A DNA stretch of 64,000 nt, taken from the NCBI GenBank assembly GCA_963576725.1, contig OY755252.1, positions 58,182,816-58,246,815 of the forward strand. Direction: 5' to 3'. The notes under the pieces were generated by a model. The model was given only the letters and a program-made list of their open reading frames with translations. It was not told where the DNA came from and searched no databases. Positions 47,355 to 53,300 of this stretch are shown here, one piece after another. How positions within the stretch are numbered: position 1 is the first letter of the stretch; every line of letters starts with the position of its first letter. The translations under genes and the position numbers were made by a program. This DNA comes from Azorinus chamasolen (taxonomy: Eukaryota; Mollusca; Bivalvia; Cardiida; Solecurtidae).

Positions 47355-50300
47355 AAAGAGCGCGGCAGGGGGGAAAATGGAGTGTGAGGAAGATGTCGGA
47401 AAGGGTGAGGGAGAGGGGTAGCGAGAGGGAGGTGGTGGGATAGAGGAACCGATGGGGGGGGGGGGGCTAGTAAGAGGTGGTGAGAGAGGCGGGAAGGGGA
47501 GGAGTGGGGTGAACATGAGAAAGGAGGGAGCAAGTTGAATGTAACACCGTTGTGTATATATATCAGCGTTCAGGTTAGAAATATAGGTCGGGTGTTGTAA
47601 TAATGTAATAGAGAATAACCACTACGCCAGAAATACAAAAACTGAACTGCAGATGACATACCACAGTGAACAGCAATACCGACGCAGGTGTCCTGTCACA
47701 AAACATAGATAATTATCTAATCTGATTTGACATAAACTACTGACTTAGTATTGGGTTAGGATGTGTTTATTTAATCTCAACAGTTTATGTAAAACCCTAG
47801 TTTTCAATGTGCCTAGACCCGGGGTTCGTTATACGAAAGATCTTACAACAGAAATGATGGTATTCTTCTAAGTTCTATCACCCGACGACCGCAGATTCTA
47901 GTTACGATCGTTGGGTGTTATAACTTACGATAATTTCTGGCGTAAATTCGTCCAGCTGTCAGGGGCGTAGATAAAGATACGCACTTACGCACTTGTGTAA
48001 CATCAATCTGTAAGGTGGACACATTATGATGGCCAACAATGAAACAAACATTGAATGCTAAATAGGTAGACATTTCTAAACGTTCTGTCTTGTCATATAA
48101 GCTTTATACAGTGATCCCTCCCTACAACGACCCTCTCAATAACGATTCCCTCCTTACAACAACGCATGTCACTGTTTCCGAAACAACACGACTCCAGAAA
48201 AAAACTTTTTCCATCGTATTTTCTTTATGCCTCCATCACTTTGTGACGAATCTAAAGAGTGGTCACAACATAGGGTTTGATGGAGGCATAACGGTTTTAG
48301 TTCTCGAAATACACCCTATCTGGAGATCTGCAAACAATCTAATTATGATTGATTTTCCCTTCCTATAACAACTCCCTCCGAACAACACATACAATTTTCG
48401 TATCCCAAAGGGTGTCGTTGTAGAGAGGGAGCACTGTATGTGTAAACGTCAACTTTCAGCGCTGCGGTTCGAATACCGGCCTGTGCATTTGGAATTGTCA
48501 TATGAGGAAGCCTTCCAGACGGCTTGTGGTAGGTCGATGGTTCTCCCTGGATGCCCCCGGATACCTATAGCCACTGTGCTTACATTGCACTCAGATTGGA
48601 TTCAGCTACGCTCTTATGACTAGATGGTTTGGAACAAAATACCTTTTATAATTGTCGCCACCCGTCCACGAAGTTCACCAGCAAGATTTTGCATAATATT
48701 ATAATTATCCTGAAATATAGTAAAAGACGTTTTAGCCCATTACGTCATGAATATGTATGTAAGAAATAATGACACGATTGATATTTGGTTTTAATTTCAT
48801 ACTGATATATGCAGAAAGGACATACAGTAAAACCCCGCTAATGCGACCACTTAATAAACAGCCCCTGGCGTCGTTTAAAGCAGGTGGTTGCTTAATGCAG
48901 GACGAAAGTTATGCAGAAAGCTCCTATAGGAGATTTCTGCATAACTTTCGTCCTGCATTAAGCTCCCACCTGCCTCTGCCACCCAGAATTATGCCCATTT
49001 TTGGTGGTCGCATTAGAGGAGTTTTACTATATTTGACCTTGGTGAAAACTGTAGGGTCAGATCTGTACAATTCAATAAGCAAACAAGGTAGACATGCAGG
49101 GGTCGTCTGATATGGGTCTACCCTGTTTGCTCAAGTGTTAAATAACGGATCTACACAAACACACTTAAACATTGTGTTGGGTATATGTGAAAGTTTCAAG
49201 TCATTTTTTGTTAACCCATTCCCTCATATTGACGACTTTTCACGACTCTATTAAAGTCACTTTGTGAAACCATCGTGATAAATAGAGCATTTGCTCCTAT
49301 AGGAGCAAATGCTCTATTGATCACAATGGTTTCAAACTACAAAATTCTAAATTTTTCATTTTCTCTAGTTAATGCTCCTTTTCGGTAGATTTATTCAAAG
49401 AGGTTGTATCTAAAAATAGCCTATGAGGTAAAGGGTTAACACATTCGCTACAGTCGATTTACTATCAATCATATCATGTCTAAGTCGTTTCGCTACGTAA
49501 GCATTTTCGTAACTCTCTACCTATCAATCACGTGGTTAGTGTAACGTAACAGCAAATACTAGTAGACAAACATATATATACGGTAAAAACTCGACACTAC
49601 TATCACTCAAATATATTTATTTATTGGAGTTCGGTTTGTAAAGTATTGCCGGTTTTTACCTTATTTTGGTGGTCAATAGACCGTGTTAGCGGTCGGTATA
49701 AATACATACCGGTCACACATGTGGTCAAGTTATTCGAGGCTCTACCGGACAGTAAGTACACGAACATTGTGTTAAGGACCTACCCGCCAAGCCCTCAAGT
49801 CTTTTGAAACATTTTTCATTTTTGATACATGAAAACTGTTGTTCTCATTTTAGTTTGAATAATATGAATACGATTCATTTTTCAGCATATTCTGCTATTT
49901 GATATTTATTTTACAGGCCATGTTTTGTCATTCAGTAAAGTAAGATTGCTCTGTAGGCATGGATGTTTGAGTGATTATAATGGTTGCATGGTCATTCTAC
50001 TCACAGTTTTAGAGTAGAGTTGACACTTGGCATTATAGTTTATGTATAAGTGCAAGGACACATCTACCACATCTAGTGGTATTTTCTCAGTGGAGTCATA
50101 TACATGTAGTATGGAAGAGTGTATTTTGTGTTTAGTTATTAATATAAATGTTTACCGGTATAGGTCACTCCTATTTTATGTTTAGTTATTAATAATTGTT
50201 GGCCGGTATAGGCCACTCCTATTTTGTATTTAGTTATTGATAAATGCCGCCCGGTATAGGCCACTCCTACTTTGTGTTTAGTTATTATTAGTGATTGCCC

Positions 50301-53300
50301 TACTTTTCCATCCAATCAAAGAGCCGCATTCTTGATATTTTTCTGTCTCTAATACTCATAAGTTTTATAAAATCGACTCTAACTTTATAAGACAAACCTT
50401 CCAGAGCGCATGTGCAACAAAGCTCCACCCACGACTAGAAAAAAACAACGAGTTAGTTATTAATAAATGCTGCCCGGTAAAGGCCACTCCTATTTTGTGT
50501 TTAGTTATTTGTTTGTTGAAAGTTACCTAAGGTTATTAAATGAATATTCTTGCACAAAACGTGCTGTTGTAGTCCCGCTAGACCATGTATTAACGAGACG
50601 ATTCTCGTGCTCTCGTGTTGTTGACCGGTTTTAATTATTCCTATTCGGGGCCTAAGGTAAACAATGGACGCGAATGCTTTAGCGTTTTTGCCTAAGCTAC
50701 ATTGTAGGTGAACGGTGCGAGTATTTCAGGGACACCGACAATGAACTGTTTTAGTGATAGACATATTGACTGAAATTCCGTGTAAACGGTATTTGATAAA
50801 ATCATGAAATGACGTTAGAAAGAAAACAGTGGCCCGGAAACAGCATAAATCGAACGAAGTGTGTCAAAGAAGTGTATAGTTTTGCTTGTATTTCGAAGAA
50901 TTAAATTGATGCAGGAAAGTGGAAAATAGGTTTTATGCATGAAAAGCGTTAAAGGGGATGTCCCTACATTTGACGCGTTTCATAAACACTTAAAATATAC
51001 AAAACTCATTTGTTTATATGCTGAAAAGTAGTATATTACAAAAAGCCACCTCCAATTACCGTTTATAATGACAAAACATCCATGTGTTTGATATCGCCGA
51101 TCCCGGTTTTACACCCCGATGTTTCAGTTTTATTCGGGTTGAGTTTTAGTTTCGTAACTGTTCGCCCTATTCGCGATTCTCCGACCACTTCCGAGAAAGC
51201 TATTAAATGGAGGGATCGGGTGATCATCGGCAAAACGCAGAATAATCTACGGGAAAGGCCGATAATTTTGTGTTGTAGAACAAAAATTATCAGTTATTGA
51301 TGAAATCGGTTTATTTGTATCACATGGGCATTTTTCGATATAAGTTCAAATTCGGAACCTTCATAATAATGATACATGTAGAGCATAACAAATACCAAGT
51401 TTTATGATATTATTGAAAATATGCGATCATTGTAGGGACCTCCTCTTTAATACACGTTTGTTTTCGGGCAATAACATCTGCAGTGTCCCTCGGGAATGTT
51501 GTTGAATAACAGTCCATCGGGACACTGCAGATGTTATTGCCCTTAAAAACGTGTATTAACCCTCTAATGTTTGTCTGGCTGAAGGTACTGATAGAAAACA
51601 TAAGTGCCATTATTGACCATTACCATAGGTGGCAGCTTAATGCAAGGTGAAAAGCATGTAGAAAGCTGCTCCAGGGTCCTTCTGCATGACTTTCATCCTG
51701 TATTAAGCAGTCACCTGTCTACAAGAAAATATATTCGTCATTACTTTTTACTACTTTTGTAGTATTGATGTGTTACTGTAGCTTATTTAAGTGTACAGAT
51801 ACTCAAATAGAAATATTGAGACTATGTTACGTCATACAGTGCTCCCTCTCTACACTGACACCCTTTGGGATACGAAATAATATTATTGTTTCGCAGTCGT
51901 TGGTCCGGGTGTTTAAAATTCCTCACAAATGTATTTTTTTCGTCATTATGGTTTGTTACAGATGAATCTTTTTAAAGCTTATTTCTAATGTGAAAGTAAC
52001 TTCCACATGTTCTTGTTTAATACAAATGCGTAATTTGTATATGTTTAATACTAACCTTTAACATATAAACGATTTTCTTGCTGAATTTTAAAACAAATTT
52101 CTCCTTCTTTACCTATGCCCTGTTGTATAATTACATATATATCCACTGTGTACAAGTATTTCACTGTGCAATAACTGCTGTGGAGTGCACTGGTTGCACA
52201 ATCAATTTGTAAATAGTGCAGACCCTGATGAAACAGCTCCTGCAGGAGCTGTCTCATCTGGGTCTTCACTATGTACAGGTATGTATATTGACATGAATAG
52301 CAAGCGAATGGTTAGGTATAATTTAACTGGTCGTGCGAACAAACGTCGTAACCAAGCATAGCTTTAAAAATTGTGTCTGAAGCGGGATTCGAACCTGCAA
52401 CTCAAGGATCACAAATTCAACATCATAACCATCGAGACCTGGTCCCTGTCGAATGTAAAGTGCTGGTAATATAGAACATAGAAGCTATGTAAAATAAGTA
52501 ACATATCGGGATGATCTGAAGGCCGCTAAATAGACGAAAAGGTAGGCTACCACCAAGCCGTGACTAGAAATAACGGAGATTTGCATTTGCGCACATTGGC
52601 ATATCATTTGCGTATTTATTTTCCTTCGCTTGCGCACAAAAAAAGGTTTCATATGCGCACAAGTTTTTACTATCGAATGCGCATGTGTATCTATTCCGTT
52701 AGCCTATGTTAAACACTGTCAGATGTTAACATTGTTTCGCCTTGCTTACAATGGGGAGGTGGACGTAGGACTTTAAAATGTCACAGTGTATATATGCAGT
52801 ATCAAACATGTGTCGTATACAGTAAAACCTCGATTATTCGAATTTTCGTTATAAACGAATTTAGACCCTTTTAGGTAGGTGGCTGCTTAATGCATGATGA
52901 AAGTCATGCAGAAAGCTCCTAGAGGAGCTTTCTGCATGACTTTCACCATGCATTAAGCTGCCACCTGTCTTAAAGATCGATAATAATACGTATTTTAGTG
53001 TTCGGATAATCGAGGTTTTACTGTATAATACACTTTTCCCCTTTGTTTGTTTTAGAAATGGTAAAATTCATTTTGAAGAATTTAAAAGAATAAAGCCATA
53101 AAAGATAATCTGAAAAAGTAGCGTGTGTGTAAGCCAGTCCCGTACGCTACAGTGATGATTGGATTTAGATTCAGTTCGGCTTTGTCGAACAATACAAATA
53201 AATTAAACAATACAATAAATAGATTTCGTTTGGGCCACGTGAGTGACTACATTTCAAAGGTCAAAAATGCCGTGCGCTTTTGATATGCTGAACTGTAATA

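Noticed and set aside
47250..47533. Long Ser/Leu- or Arg/Glu-repeat ORFs on both strands
   Set aside because: They are products of the (GA)n microsatellite.
51082..51300. 72-aa ORF in the 50949 element
   Set aside because: The frame is not preserved in the sister copy at 55357-55861, so it is not a conserved gene.
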